DNA of 64,000 nucleotides from Deinococcus arcticus (GCF_003028415.1 NZ_PYSV01000019.1:5018-69017), one strand, 5' to 3'; positions 53,936-63,911 are shown, counted from the stretch's first letter. The notes: a model not told the origin generated them from the sequence alone. Numbers and translations are program-made.

Positions 53936-55243
53936 CTACTGGCCCTGCGCCATGCGCCGCCGGATGTGGTTGATGTCCCAGCCGGTCAGGTTCGCCAGAG
54001 TCTGCGCCTGGGCCTCGGCGCGGCGCTTCAGGTCCGCGCGGTAGGTGTTCATGGCCTGACAATTCGCGCTTCCCTTGTAGGGGTGGCGCAGGATGTAACG
54101 ACCCTGGAAGGTGCCTTGGTTCTTCGTGACCTTGAAGTGCAGGTCCTGGGGAAAGGTGGCGGCGGTGTAGCGCACATGCAGCCGGGTCAGGTACACGGGT
54201 TTGGCGGGACCGCTGGGCGGGGCGCTGCCAGCGGGCACCGGCGCGGGGCGGCCCCAGCCGTCTTCCTGGCGCCAGAACACGCCGGCGGCCTGCAGTTCCT
54301 CGGGGGTGGGCGGTTCGGTGGAGCAGGGATCGCAGTTGTTGGTGTTCCAGGCGTATTCCAGCAGGGCCACACTCTTGCCCTCGCGTTCGTAGGCCCGGCG
54401 GAACACGTGGCGGTAGAAGGGCCCGAACTGATTTTTCACCAGCAGCGGCACCTCCTTGTTCGTGGGAATGGGCGCCGTGCGGTAGTTGCTGGTTTCCACC
54501 CGCCCCTGCGGCGAGAGCAGATACACTGTCAGGTCCTGTTCGCCCGGCGAATTCAGCGTGCCCAGGCGAATGGGCAGCATGAACTTCTCGGAGGTGTACG
54601 ACAGCACAATGGGATTCAGGAAGCCGCCCCCGGCTTTCTCGAAGCGCTCCACGTTCACCCGCACCACGAAAAATTTCATGCCGCCCTTGATGTAGCTTCC
54701 CAGCATTCCGTCCGCGCCGGCAGGCAGCCGGTAGCCCTCGCCGCGCAAGTAGGCGGCCAGGCCGGTCTGCTGCTGGGCGCTCAGAATCAGGATGTCGTAT
54801 TCGCCCACCTGATAGCTGGCTTCAATCTTCACGCCCTGAGCCTGGGCGCGCGCGGCGGCGCGGTCCTCCATGGGGGCCGAGGTGGTCGCCGTGGTCGGCA
54901 TGGGCCGGGGCGGCGGCGCACAGGGGTTCTCGTCGAAGTATTCCACCAGCCGGGGCGCACTGTAGGCGTCCAGCTTCTGCACGATGCTGGGATCGCCAAT
55001 ACGGATGTCCTCGCGCCGGGGCACCACCGGAATGGGCACAATCCGGGCAAAGTCCTTCACGTCGCCGGAATAGTCGTTCATCATCGTGAACACGCTGCGG
55101 TTGCCGTCGCGCGCAATGATGACCTGATTGGTGCGGTTAAACAGCTTGCTGTCGGCCTTGGCCACAAAAAAGCCGCAGAAGGCCGCCGCCGAGGAGCTCA
55201 GGCCGAGGCCAAGCAGGGTCCACGTGAGCCGGGTCTTTCGCAT
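53936..55243 (-). CDS. DUF2330-type exported protein
   Basis: This is a 435-residue protein with a signal peptide (TWTLLGLGLSSSAAAF, about residues 7-22). The start of the mature part, CGFFVAKADSKLFNRTNQVIIARDG, and FTMMNDYSGDVKDFARIVPIP are the marks of the DUF2330 family. Cysteines at NNCDPC and ANCQAM suggest disulfides. Some relatives carry a C-terminal anchor; none is obvious here. Function unknown. It lies downstream of rimO on the same strand but is separated by a terminator hairpin. Confidence 0.85.
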   Translation of the reverse strand: MRKTRLTWTLLGLGLSSSAAAFCGFFVAKADSKLFNRTNQVIIARDGNRSVFTMMNDYSGDVKDFARIVPIPVVPRREDIRIGDPSIVQKLDAYSAPRLVEYFDENPCAPPPRPMPTTATTSAPMEDRAAARAQAQGVKIEASYQVGEYDILILSAQQQTGLAAYLRGEGYRLPAGADGMLGSYIKGGMKFFVVRVNVERFEKAGGGFLNPIVLSYTSEKFMLPIRLGTLNSPGEQDLTVYLLSPQGRVETSNYRTAPIPTNKEVPLLVKNQFGPFYRHVFRRAYEREGKSVALLEYAWNTNNCDPCSTEPPTPEELQAAGVFWRQEDGWGRPAPVPAGSAPPSGPAKPVYLTRLHVRYTAATFPQDLHFKVTKNQGTFQGRYILRHPYKGSANCQAMNTYRADLKRRAEAQAQTLANLTGWDINHIRRRMAQGQ

Positions 55244-55330
55244 GTGCGCTCCTGGGAACAGGGGAGAGGGGGTGTGCAGCCAGCATACCTGCGCGTCCCG
55301 GCCAGCGCGTGCTGATCTGTGGCGCAAAGG

Positions 55331-55365
55331 GCAGGGGCGCCAGAAGACTGCTCCGGCGCCCCTGC
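55331..55365 (-). terminator. Hairpin terminator after rimO
   Basis: GCAGGGGCGCC and GGCGCCCCTGC form a perfect 11-bp stem with a 13-base loop, about 60 bases beyond the rimO stop on the minus strand. CCCTTTGCG follows. Confidence 0.6.
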
Positions 55366-55425
55366 TGTTCTCGGCCCTTAGCCCCTTCGACGCTTAGACC
55401 GGACGCGAAAACGCCCCCTAATGCC

Positions 55426-56913
55426 CTAATGCCGCCCGAAATGCCCCAGCTGCGGCACGTTGGGCTTCCACTCAGGTCTCTCGACGACCTCGCCGTACAG
55501 GTCGTACTCGTCACTGTCCTCTATCCGCACGCGCACGATGTCGCCAATCTTGACCTGCCCGGCGAAGTCCCCGGCGTACATGTACACCTGCCCGTCAATA
55601 CCCGGGGCGTCGCCCTTGGTGCGGCCAATCAGCTTGGTGCCGGGCTGATCGTCGTCGTCATCGTTGAACTCGTCCACGATCACGTCCATCACGCGGCCCA
55701 CCTTCTCGGCCAGCTTCTCGGCGCTGATGCGCTGGGCCACCGCCATGAAGCGGGCCAGGCGCTCCTGCTTGACCTCCTCGGGCACAGGGCCGTCCAGCCG
55801 GTTGGCGTCGGCTTCTTCCACGTCGGAGTAGGCAAAGGCCCCCACGCGGTCCAGGCGGGCGTCTTCCAGAAATTGCAGCAGCTCCTGAAACTCCGCTTCC
55901 GTCTCGCCAGGAAAGCCCACGATAAAGGTGGAGCGGATGACCAGCTCCGGGCAGATCTCGCGCCAGCGGCGGATGGTGTCCAGCTGCTTGCCGGCCCCGG
56001 GGCGGCGCATGCGCCGCAGCACACTGGGGCTGGCGTGCTGCAGCGGCACGTCCAGATAGGGCAGGATCTTGCCCTGCGCCATCAGCTCCACCAGTTTCTC
56101 CACATGCGGGTAGGGGTAGATGTAGTGCATGCGCACCCAGGCGCCCATCTCGCCCAGCTTGGCGGCCAGATCGGTCAGGTGGGCGCGCACTCCCTCGCCC
56201 TGGAATTCGCTTTCCCGGTAACGCACGTCCACTCCGTAGGCACTGGTGTCCTGCGAGATGATCATGAGTTCCTTGGTGCCGCCCGCAATCAGGCGAAACG
56301 CCTCGTACAGCACCGCGCCCGCGTCACGCGAGACCTGCAGGCCACGCAGCTTGGGAATGATGCAGAACGAGCAGGTGTGGTTGCAGCCCTCGGCAATTTT
56401 CACGTAGGCGTAGTGGCGGGGGGTGAGCTTCACGCTGGGCGCGAACACGTCGCCGTGGCGCGTGGCCTCGCGCTCGGGGCGCATGCCGGGGGCCGCCACC
56501 GGCAGCAGGCCGGTAAAGGCGTCTGTTTCGATGGGCAGCAGTTCGCGCACGTGGCCCATCACGTCGTCCACGGCCTCACTACCGGTAATGGCGGCCACCT
56601 TGGGGTGGCGCTCCATGATTTTCTCGGGGCGCTCGCCCAGGCAGCCGGTCACGATCACCTTGCCGGTGGCGTCCAGCGCCTCGCCAATGGCGTTCAGGCT
56701 CTCTTCCACAGCCGGCGTGATAAAGCCGCAGGTGTTCACGATCACTGCGTCGGCGTCCTCGTAGCTGGGGGCCACCTCGTAGCCCTCCACGCGCAGCTGG
56801 GTCAGAATGCGCTCGCTGTCCACCAGCGCCTTGGGGCACCCCAGGCTGATGAATCCCACTTTTTTCGTGCCCCCAGTGCTCTTCGCCGGGGCGGGCGTTA
56901 CGGCTTGTATCAT
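55426..56913 (-). CDS. rimO: Ribosomal protein S12 methylthiotransferase
   Basis: This 495-residue radical-SAM enzyme puts a methylthio group on the conserved aspartate of ribosomal protein S12. The N-terminal domain has the three cluster cysteines in SLGCPKA, NTCGF and TGCLGER. The radical-SAM motif is [11 protein letters not shown], and a C-terminal TRAM domain ends it. An Asp-rich insert ([12 protein letters not shown]) lies near the TRAM start. AAGGAG seven bases before the ATG sets the start. Confidence 0.95.
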   Translation of the reverse strand: MIQAVTPAPAKSTGGTKKVGFISLGCPKALVDSERILTQLRVEGYEVAPSYEDADAVIVNTCGFITPAVEESLNAIGEALDATGKVIVTGCLGERPEKIMERHPKVAAITGSEAVDDVMGHVRELLPIETDAFTGLLPVAAPGMRPEREATRHGDVFAPSVKLTPRHYAYVKIAEGCNHTCSFCIIPKLRGLQVSRDAGAVLYEAFRLIAGGTKELMIISQDTSAYGVDVRYRESEFQGEGVRAHLTDLAAKLGEMGAWVRMHYIYPYPHVEKLVELMAQGKILPYLDVPLQHASPSVLRRMRRPGAGKQLDTIRRWREICPELVIRSTFIVGFPGETEAEFQELLQFLEDARLDRVGAFAYSDVEEADANRLDGPVPEEVKQERLARFMAVAQRISAEKLAEKVGRVMDVIVDEFNDDDDDQPGTKLIGRTKGDAPGIDGQVYMYAGDFAGQVKIGDIVRVRIEDSDEYDLYGEVVERPEWKPNVPQLGHFGRH

Positions 56914-57045
56914 CGTGGCTCCTTGCTCGTGCGCCGCGCCCAGTTCCTGGGGGCACAGAGTTCAGCCCGCCACTGTAGCGCGGCGGGCTGAATTTTTCAT
57001 GAATGGTGAGACTGTCTACAGATGTGAGTTATTTGCCTCGTCTAC

Positions 57046-58248
57046 TTAGTCAAAACAGGAGGGGTATTGTTTTTTAAAGTCATTAATTTTTCTCAGTGTG
57101 CTTTGTTCCCTATTCTTGCCATCTTGGATTCTCTTTCCGGCCATTGCCATGTCGTATTGTGCCTCTACCATTCGGGCAGCATAATAGAGCTTCGCTCTAG
57201 GCTGTGCCTTAAGAGCGGCATTCTTAGCTGCTATGAAATTTGCTGAAGCTTTCGAATAATCGGGCGTCGCGAGGCCAATCTCTTGGCGCGCGCTGTTTAA
57301 ATCAGACAATAAGTTCTGAGGAATGGTGGGGCATGCCGGCTTGCTCGGCTGATTGCCCGTTATGCAAAGAACACCTATTTTGTTCAAGGTTTGAATAGGA
57401 GAGTTGAGAGACTCAGGTGTTATCTCGCCAGGGTTGGGGCAGCCAAAATCAGGGTCCGTTGTGGGTACCGTGCAAACCACTATGCTCTGTCCAGAAACTC
57501 CGCCATTGGGGTGGGGCATTTCTTGATCACCTCTGTAACACTTAGGCGATACGACGATATTCTGCTCATTCAGATCCTGAGCTGACAGTGGATTTTCAAA
57601 GCCTGCAATAGGGTGGCTAGGAAGATAGCCGTTTGTTCCCAATGGAAAGTAAATTCTGGGGTCTCTGAGATTGAAAGGCACGTTGAAATCAGCACCTAAA
57701 ATTTTAAGACCATCTTTATCCGTAGCTATGGCATTTGTGCTTTTACTGCTCGCATCTGCCAATAGAACTCTGTCATATTTATAAAGATCAGAGGAATCCA
57801 AGCGCACAATTTTCACGTTGGAGGCTGTCGCGAGGATTTGCTCTGAACTATAATAGTTTAGTTTTTTTTGCTGCGCCGTAAACGATCAGTTGTAGATCCG
57901 GATTATTTATTTTGGGAAGAACTATTTTATAGGTTACTGCATTCGTAAATCCGGTAATTCCACTAGCTTCAACGTAAGCGCTATTCAAATCGAAATCTGC
58001 TAGAGTGACATTATTGATTGTGGAAAGTAGGCTGTTAATTGCTGAGCTCAACGAGATTATGCTGTTCTTAAATTATCAGTAGCATCTCCTGCGTAGCTTT
58101 ATCTTTGATAAGAAGGTTGTAGCACTGTCTGAGATTTGAGGGATGGCTTCTCTGTCTGACTTATTGTGGGCGGCTGCATATTTGCTCCACAACTTGCGAG
58201 GGGAAGGGTAATCAAAAGAGCGGAGGCAAGGAGTCTAGCAAGTTTCAT
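57046..58248 (-). pseudogene. Lipoprotein gene broken by three single-base frameshifts, low GC
   Basis: GGAG lies five bases before the ATG at 58248, and the product starts with a lipoprotein signal (LLASALLITLPLASC). The frame breaks near 58118 (CC), near 58068 (TTT) and at an A8 run at 57862-57869. Removing one base at each place gives a continuous protein of about 399 residues that joins the signal, the SSAINSLLSTINN segment (58051-57848) and the KIVRLDSSDLYKYDR part (57816-57046). It could be a true pseudogene, a sequencing artefact or, at the A8 run, slippage. GC is far below the surroundings, suggesting transfer. No family recognised. Confidence 0.65.
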
Positions 58249-58359
58249 TTAATCTCCAAAGTTTGGCAATGCGAAGAACTGAGTGGCAAATCGCTTGCCG
58301 TTGACAGTTTTGAGCCTTTTGAGAGCTCCAAGCAAAGTTAATTGATTCTCCTCACTCAT
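58249..58359 (-). CDS. Small ORF before the broken lipoprotein gene
   Basis: This 36-codon frame (MSEENQLTLLGALKRLK at its start) has a TAA directly followed by the lipoprotein ATG. The amino-acid mix is protein-like and the tight junction suggests one operon. There is no clear ribosome site, and similarity is unknown. It shares the low GC of the lipoprotein gene. Confidence 0.35.
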   Translation of the reverse strand: MSEENQLTLLGALKRLKTVNGKRFATQFFALPNFGD

Positions 58360-58458
58360 AAATACCAATTTCGCTCGACACTTGGGCGCTCATCGTTTAG
58401 GGCGTTATTTTTGGATCAGCCCTGCTGGCTATATCAGTAAGCTATACTGCCCCTCAGC

Positions 58459-59259
58459 ATGAATGCCAAGGTCATTGTGGTCACGTCCGGCAAAGGGGGC
58501 GTGGGCAAAACCACGACCACCGCGAACATAGGAGCCGCCCTGGCCAAACTGGGCGAGAAGGTCGCGGTCATTGACGTGGACGTGGGCCTGCGAAACCTCG
58601 ACGTGGTGATGGGCCTGGAGTCACGTGTGGTCTTTGACCTTGTGGACGTCCTGGAGGGCAAGTGCCGCATGAGCCAGGCCCTGATTCGCGACAAGCGCGT
58701 GGAGAACCTCTTTCTGCTGCCCGCCTCTCAGACCCGCGACAAAGACGCCCTGGACCCCGAAGTGTTCAAGGGCGTGGTGCGCGACCTCGTGGAGCAGGAG
58801 GGCTTTGACCGCATTCTGATTGACAGCCCCGCCGGCATCGAATCCGGCTTCAAGACGGCGGCGGCGCCGGCCGGGGGTGCACTGGTTGTGGTGAACCCCG
58901 AAGTCTCCAGCGTGCGCGACGCCGACCGCATCATTGGTCTGCTGGAAGCGCAGCAGGTCAGTGAGATCCGGCTGGTCATCAACCGCCTGCGCCCCAAGAT
59001 GGTCGCCAGCGGCAACATGCTCAGTGAAGCCGACATCCTCGACATTCTGGGCGTCAAGCCCATCGGCATCGTGCCCGAGGACGAAGGGATCATCGTGAGC
59101 ACCAACGTGGGCGAGCCGGCGGTGCTGGGCAAGACCAAGGCGGGCGAGGCGTTCATGGCCACCGCCCGGCGCCTGAAGGGCGAGGATGTGCCGTACCCCA
59201 AGTTTGAAGAAGACCGGGGGTTCATGGCCGCGCTGCGCCGCCTGTTCGGGGGGGCCTGA
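58459..59259 (+). CDS. minD: Septum site-determining protein MinD
   Basis: This is a 266-residue ParA/MinD-type ATPase. The deviant Walker A is KGGVGKTTT near residue 13, followed by VIDVDVGLRNLDVVMGLE and DSPAGIESGF. The C-terminal amphipathic helix (FMAALRRLFGGA) is the membrane-targeting sequence. With MinC and MinE it places the division septum; minC is not in this window. TATACT lies ten bases before the ATG, matching a leaderless or short-leader message. minE follows after one base. Confidence 0.96.
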   Translation: MNAKVIVVTSGKGGVGKTTTTANIGAALAKLGEKVAVIDVDVGLRNLDVVMGLESRVVFDLVDVLEGKCRMSQALIRDKRVENLFLLPASQTRDKDALDPEVFKGVVRDLVEQEGFDRILIDSPAGIESGFKTAAAPAGGALVVVNPEVSSVRDADRIIGLLEAQQVSEIRLVINRLRPKMVASGNMLSEADILDILGVKPIGIVPEDEGIIVSTNVGEPAVLGKTKAGEAFMATARRLKGEDVPYPKFEEDRGFMAALRRLFGGA

Positions 59260-59260
59260 C

Positions 59261-59512
59261 ATGTTTTCGTGGATGAAGCGGGGCCGCACCAAGGAAACCC
59301 TCAAAGACCGTCTGGAACTGGTGCTGGCCTATGACCGCGCCCAGATTCCCCCCGGCAAGGTGGATGCCCTGCGCAACGACCTGCTGGAAGTGGTCAAGCG
59401 CTATTTCCCCACCGGCCACAGCTCGGTGGAAATCGAGCAGCGCGGCGACATGGTGGTGCTGATGGCCAATATTCCCCTGGACGAGGGCGGCCCTAGCGGC
59501 CGGGCCAGATAA
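59261..59512 (+). CDS. minE: Cell division topological specificity factor MinE
   Basis: This 83-residue protein starts one base after the minD stop. The N-terminal MFSWMKRG can form the membrane-binding helix. The KETLKDRLELVLAYDRAQIPPGKV segment is the MinD-contact helix/strand, and the C-terminal YFPTGHSSVEIEQRGDMVVLMANIPL is the dimer beta-domain. It stimulates MinD ATP hydrolysis and drives pole-to-pole movement. Confidence 0.95.
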   Translation: MFSWMKRGRTKETLKDRLELVLAYDRAQIPPGKVDALRNDLLEVVKRYFPTGHSSVEIEQRGDMVVLMANIPLDEGGPSGRAR

Positions 59513-59643
59513 GGCCAGCCCACACCAGTCATCAGGCGGCAAAAGGCGCGGGGTGCGCAGCGGGTGCCCATCAGCGCAGGCCGGGCCCACTCCCACTGGC
59601 ACCCTCTTATGAAAGTCGCGCCGGCGGGCCGTAGCCTGTGGGC

Positions 59644-60711
59644 GTGAAGTATGACCTGCGCTTTCCCATCATCATCCTGGCCCTGCTGGTGGTGGGCCTG
59701 ATGACTGTCAGCACGGCGGCCCTCTCGCCCCGGGCGTCCAGCGGTGTCTTTACCAAGCAGGTGCTGGGGGTGGCCCTGGCCGCGCTGCCGGTGGGGGTGC
59801 TGTGGTGGGCGGGGCGCGACCGCGTGTACCGCTTTGCGCCGCAGCTGTTTGCGCTGGCCCTGGCGCTGCAGGCCAGCACCTTCGTCATTGGCAAGGAAGT
59901 GAACGGGCAGCGCAACTGGATCATGCTGGGGCCGCTGCAGTTCCAGCCGCTGGAAATCCTGAAATTCGCCCTGATTCTGATGCTGGCGCTGGTGTTGCGC
60001 GAGGGCTACAGGGGTATGAGCACCTACGCCCGCGCCCTGGCCGTCTTTTTACCGGCCCTGGCGCTGGTGGTGGTGCAGGATTTCGGCGGGGCCATGGTGC
60101 TGGGCGTGATGTTCGGGGTCATGCTGCTGGCGGCCCGCATTCCGGTCTGGCACGCCCTGCTGGCGGTGCTGGCGGTGGGGGTGGCGGTGCCCACGCTGGT
60201 GTATCCCCGCCTGGAGGCCTATCAGCAAAAGCGCCTGACCATCTTCCTGGACCCCTACAAGGACCCCCGGGGCGCGGGTTATCAGGTGATCCAGAGCACC
60301 ATCGCCGTGGGCTCGGGCGGCATGCAGGGCAAGGGCTACAAGCAGGGCAGCCAGTCGCACAACGGCTTTCTGCCGGAAGCCCACACCGACTTTGCCATTT
60401 CCACCTGGCTGGAGGAACAGGGACTGGTGGGCGGCGTGATGGTGCTGCTGCTGTACGGCGCGCTGCTGCTGGGGCTGGCCGGCATGGCCGCCGAGGCCCC
60501 CCGGCTGCAGGATCAGGTGCTGTTTGCCGGGGTGCTGGGGCAGATTGGCTTTCAGGTGGTGGAAAACATTGGCGCGGCCCTGAGTGTGCTGCCCCTGACT
60601 GGAATTACCCTGCCACTCATCAGCTACGGCCTGAGCAGCCTGGTCAGCACCCTGGCGACCCTGGGACTGGCCTACGTGGTGCACCGCGACCGCTTTGAGG
60701 GTCAGATCTGA
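59644..60711 (+). CDS. rodA: Rod-shape/peptidoglycan polymerase RodA (SEDS family)
   Basis: This is a 355-residue membrane protein with about ten helices. GQRNWIMLGPLQFQPLEILKF, LDPYKDPRGAGYQVIQS and LPEAHTDFAISTWLEEQG are SEDS signatures, and GITLPLISYGLSSLVST is the C-terminal motif. It polymerises glycan strands together with a class B PBP. GTG 59644 is chosen because TAGCCT ends six bases before it; GTG 59638 directly abuts that box and is less likely. It lies 131 bases after minE. The TGA stop is followed by AGC and then repeat A copy 5. Confidence 0.93.
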   Translation: MKYDLRFPIIILALLVVGLMTVSTAALSPRASSGVFTKQVLGVALAALPVGVLWWAGRDRVYRFAPQLFALALALQASTFVIGKEVNGQRNWIMLGPLQFQPLEILKFALILMLALVLREGYRGMSTYARALAVFLPALALVVVQDFGGAMVLGVMFGVMLLAARIPVWHALLAVLAVGVAVPTLVYPRLEAYQQKRLTIFLDPYKDPRGAGYQVIQSTIAVGSGGMQGKGYKQGSQSHNGFLPEAHTDFAISTWLEEQGLVGGVMVLLLYGALLLGLAGMAAEAPRLQDQVLFAGVLGQIGFQVVENIGAALSVLPLTGITLPLISYGLSSLVSTLATLGLAYVVHRDRFEGQI

Positions 60712-60714
60712 AGC

Positions 60715-60842
60715 TAAGGACGTTGCACCTCACGTTACGACTTTGCAGGAGAGCACCGAACAGTCTCCACGCCCGGTGCAACGTCCTTTTTTCGATACTC
60801 GCTCCGCTCGGTTGATCTTTAGATCAACAGCGAGCTACTTAA
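60715..60842 (+). repeat. Repeat family A, copy 5
   Basis: TAAGGACGTTGCACC pairs perfectly with GGTGCAACGTCC about 45 bases on, followed by six T. The right part is shortened (GTTGATCTTTAGATCAAC) and ends CTTAA. It lies three bases after the rodA stop, in the orientation of a rodA terminator. Confidence 0.85.
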
Positions 60843-60988
60843 GTCCCTCGCTGCCAAGCCCCCGATCAACCGAGCGGGCTGGAACAGCTGCGCCGCAGAG
60901 CGAGAAGCGAACCACAGTGCCTCGCACCGGGAATGGAAACGTTTCTGCCCCCTTCTGAAACGTTGAAATGGGAGGGGCGAGGCACTTA
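60843..60988 (-). repeat. Repeat family A, copy 6, opposed to copy 5
   Basis: Inverted orientation. Read on the minus strand it starts TAAGTGCCTCGC and returns as GCGAGGCAC, so the stem sequence differs from copy 5 at several positions yet stays paired. The T-run is lost (ACTGTGG). The two copies meet at CTTAAG. The following 60989-61268 is gene-free and leads to the DUF937 gene; I see no firm promoter in it. Confidence 0.8.
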
Positions 60989-61268
60989 GAGGCCGGATGT
61001 GCCCGGCAGGAGGGCCGCAGGGGGACAACCCTTCTGCGGCCCTTGCCTATTTGTGCAGGTGTTCATGGGTGCGCAGCCCAGAGACAGACCCCGGCCAGGC
61101 ACACCCGGCGCCAGCACTGGGCCTGGGGTGTCAAGGCTTCGTAAATGCAGGTGGCAGCGGCGCCGGGTACGGTGAGCCTCATCCTGCCAATGGGCTGCGC
61201 CGCGTCCGTTCCCTGGGCACAGGGCGGACAGGGCGGCGTGACCCGGGCGCACGGGTTCAGGAGGAACC

Positions 61269-62912
61269 ATGGTCACAGAAGGACTGGGGACTTTTTTTGA
61301 AGCGGGCGTCTCGGCGCTGGCCCGGGTGGTGGGGGCCGACAGCGCCCTGGTGCGGCGTGTGCTGGCCGCCGGGCTCCCCCGGCAACTGGACGCGCTGGCC
61401 GATCAGGCCACTGGCGCAGAGGGCCGCGCCCATCTGCTGGAAGCGGTGAACACCCTGCCCGCATTCGGCAGCGTCGAAGCGGCGCTGAATGAATCCGGGG
61501 GCGCGCAGAATCTCGAACAGGCCGGCGAACTGCTGACGCCCCCGCTGCTGGGCGAGCAGGCTGCGGCCGTTCACCGGCAGACGGTGCAGGATACAGGCGC
61601 CGCCCCCGAACTGGTGACTCGCGTGCTGGCCCTGGCCCTGCCGCTGCTGCTCAGCCGCATGGGCCAGCTGGGTCTGAACGCGCAGAACGCCCCCGAGTGG
61701 CTGGGCGGGCTGCGCGGGCAACCGCTGCTGCTGTCCAGCCTGGGCGCTGCAGCGGTGGCCGGCGCCACAGCGGTGAGCCCGCCCCCTGGTGCAGCGCCAA
61801 ACCTCACGGCGCCGGACCCTCACCTCCCCGCAGCCCAGCCAGATACCACAACGACCACCGTCATCCGTCCCACCGAGCCGGTGCCGCCCGCGCCGGTGGT
61901 CACCACCCATCAGCGCACCCGGCGGCGCCGACCCTGGTGGCCGTGGGCGCTGCTTCTGCTGCTGCTGACTCTGGGCGGCTGCTGGCTGCTTCAGCGGCCT
62001 TCCGGTCAGGAGACGGCGCCGGCCCCCAGCGTGGGCACCGACAGCGCGTCACCTGTGACGGGGGCGGCCACAGCCCTGGCCTTTACCTTCCCAGCCGCCG
62101 GAGAGACGGTGGCGCCCGGCCCGCTGACTGTGCGCGGCACGGGACCCGCAGGGGCCCAGGTCAGCGTGCGCAGCGGTGAGCAGGAGGTGGCCACCGCCAC
62201 CGTGAATGCGGAGGGTGGCTGGGAGGCCGAGGTACCTGACCTGGCGGCGGGGCCCCAGACCCTGGTGGCCCAGACTGCCGACCCTGAAGGCCGCGCCGAG
62301 CTGAACGTGACGGTGGATGAGGCGGCCCCGGTCACGGGCGAGGCACCCGCCGAGCCAGTCACCCCGGGCCAGTTCTCCATCACCGAGCCGGCCGCAAATG
62401 CCTCGGTGCCGGCTGGCGCGGTCACTTTGCGCGGCACCGGGCAGGCCGGGCAGACGCTGGAGGTGCGCGAGGGTGACACCAGCCTGGGCAGCGTTCAGGT
62501 GGGCGACGACGGCGCGTGGTCGTTCGTGGTCCCCAGCCCTGCGGCTGGCGCGCAGACCTACACCATTCAGACGCCAGCCGGTGAGACGCTGGGCACCGTG
62601 GCGGTGACCGTGGCAGCCCTGGCGACGGGAGCGCGTGAACAGCGCTGCACCGAGACCTTTACTCTCAGCATCAGCGACGGGCAGCAGGTGCGCGAGCCCT
62701 TCCGCTTTGGTGGCGTGGGAGAGGGGCAGGGCTACTCGGTCACCGTGCGCCGGGGAGATCGCCCCATTGGCCGCAAAAATATTCCCCTGGATGCCACCTG
62801 TGGCTGGAGCTACCAGAGCCGACCCGGGCCCGGCGCCATTACCTACGAAGTTCGTCCCCTGGGGCTGCCTGATGCCGAGCCCCTGCGCACCATCAACCTC
62901 ACGGTTCGCTAA
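61269..62912 (+). CDS. DUF937-like protein with a membrane segment and Ig-like domains
   Basis: This is a 547-residue protein. The N-terminal 170 residues are helical and resemble DUF937 proteins (GLGTFFEAGVSALARVVG, LLSRMGQLGLNAQN). A Pro/Thr-rich linker leads to RRRRPWWPWALLLLLLTLGGCWLL (about 218-241), a membrane anchor preceded by arginines, so the N-part is inside. Outside, two bacterial Ig-like repeats (PLTVRGTGPAGAQVSV and AVTLRGTGQAGQTLEV cores) and a C-terminal cysteine-containing domain follow. CAGGAGG six bases before the ATG fixes the start. Its role is unknown; it could link the cytoplasm with the cell wall. Confidence 0.75.
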   Translation: MVTEGLGTFFEAGVSALARVVGADSALVRRVLAAGLPRQLDALADQATGAEGRAHLLEAVNTLPAFGSVEAALNESGGAQNLEQAGELLTPPLLGEQAAAVHRQTVQDTGAAPELVTRVLALALPLLLSRMGQLGLNAQNAPEWLGGLRGQPLLLSSLGAAAVAGATAVSPPPGAAPNLTAPDPHLPAAQPDTTTTTVIRPTEPVPPAPVVTTHQRTRRRRPWWPWALLLLLLTLGGCWLLQRPSGQETAPAPSVGTDSASPVTGAATALAFTFPAAGETVAPGPLTVRGTGPAGAQVSVRSGEQEVATATVNAEGGWEAEVPDLAAGPQTLVAQTADPEGRAELNVTVDEAAPVTGEAPAEPVTPGQFSITEPAANASVPAGAVTLRGTGQAGQTLEVREGDTSLGSVQVGDDGAWSFVVPSPAAGAQTYTIQTPAGETLGTVAVTVAALATGAREQRCTETFTLSISDGQQVREPFRFGGVGEGQGYSVTVRRGDRPIGRKNIPLDATCGWSYQSRPGPGAITYEVRPLGLPDAEPLRTINLTVR

Positions 62913-62930
62913 AAGCCGTGCATCCAGCGG

Positions 62931-62959
62931 GGGCCCGGGTCACGTGCCGGGGCCTTTCG
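62931..62959 (+). terminator. Possible hairpin terminator
   Basis: GGGCCCGG and CCGGGGCC pair with a small bulge around GTCACGTG, followed by TTTCG, 18 bases after the DUF937 gene stop. Confidence 0.4.
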
Positions 62960-63006
62960 CTTGGCCCTCCGGCGGCAGGCCCGCGCGCCCACCCTCTCTT
63001 CGGGCG

Positions 63007-63738
63007 CTAGCGGCTCACACTCCAGATGCCGGCAAACGGGGCAAACTGCCCAGAGCCGCGTGTGGTCGCAAAAGCGCTGATGCTGCCATCCAGGTACAGG
63101 GCATTGGGGCAGCGCAGGGTGTCCCGGAAGAACAGGGCGAACGTGTAGAAGTTGACCGGCGCCCCGCTGATCACAAAGCGCACGCGGCCATCCGCGCATA
63201 CCCCCACACCACTGCGCACCTTGAACGAGGTCCCAGTTTTGCGAAAGGCGGGATGCAGGCTGCCGTTCTGAACCAGCAGGGGTCCAGACTGGGTGGCGAA
63301 GGTGGGGCGCAGGCCCGCGCGGGCAAACGCCTGGGTTTCGGTCACGCCGGCCCGGCGCCCGCTGACCCAGAACACACCGTTGGGCACCAGTGCAAAGTTG
63401 CCGCCGCTCTGGGCCCGGTTCAGGGGGACCAGGGTACGGCCCTCTTCTACATGAAGGCCCAGCGGCTTCAAGCCCGGCGCATAGATGCCGCTGTTGGTGG
63501 CAAACAGCAGGGTGCGCCCCTCCTTGGCCAGCCGGGCCCGTAACTGCTCGAAGGTGGTGTAGGGGGCGCGGGTGGCAGGGTTCTGCCAGTGGAGTTGCAG
63601 GCGGTCGCGGGTCAGATCAATGGTGGCCACCGTGTAGGTCGCGCCCCCCGAGACCGCAGAGCGGATGGACAGAGCCTGCGCCAGAGGGCCACCCAGGGGC
63701 AGAACGCAGAACAGGAAGAGGCGCTTCATCCTGGCCAT
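63007..63738 (-). CDS. Phosphodiester glycosidase family protein, exported
   Basis: This is a 243-residue protein with a signal peptide ([17 protein letters not shown], about residues 7-22). [23 protein letters not shown] and the later [15 protein letters not shown] and [11 protein letters not shown] are conserved blocks of the NAGPA/DUF2233 phosphodiester glycosidase family. It probably acts on cell-surface sugar phosphodiesters. ATG 63738 is given; ATG 63729 is an equally possible start. Confidence 0.85.
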   Translation of the reverse strand: MARMKRLFLFCVLPLGGPLAQALSIRSAVSGGATYTVATIDLTRDRLQLHWQNPATRAPYTTFEQLRARLAKEGRTLLFATNSGIYAPGLKPLGLHVEEGRTLVPLNRAQSGGNFALVPNGVFWVSGRRAGVTETQAFARAGLRPTFATQSGPLLVQNGSLHPAFRKTGTSFKVRSGVGVCADGRVRFVISGAPVNFYTFALFFRDTLRCPNALYLDGSISAFATTRGSGQFAPFAGIWSVSR

Positions 63739-63859
63739 GATGGCAGGGTGCGGCCTCTCAGTCCCATTGAGGCGAGAGGAAGGGGGCCGAAAAAGTTGCC
63801 CTTCTGGCGCGGGTTTTTCGGTGATCCTGAATGGTCAGGGAAGGATGGGGAAGAGACGC

Positions 63860-63911
<52 letters not shown>

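Noticed and set aside
57862..57869. Programmed frameshift at the A8 run as sole explanation of the split lipoprotein
   Set aside because: Two further frame breaks occur upstream at places without slippery sequence, so slippage alone cannot restore the protein.
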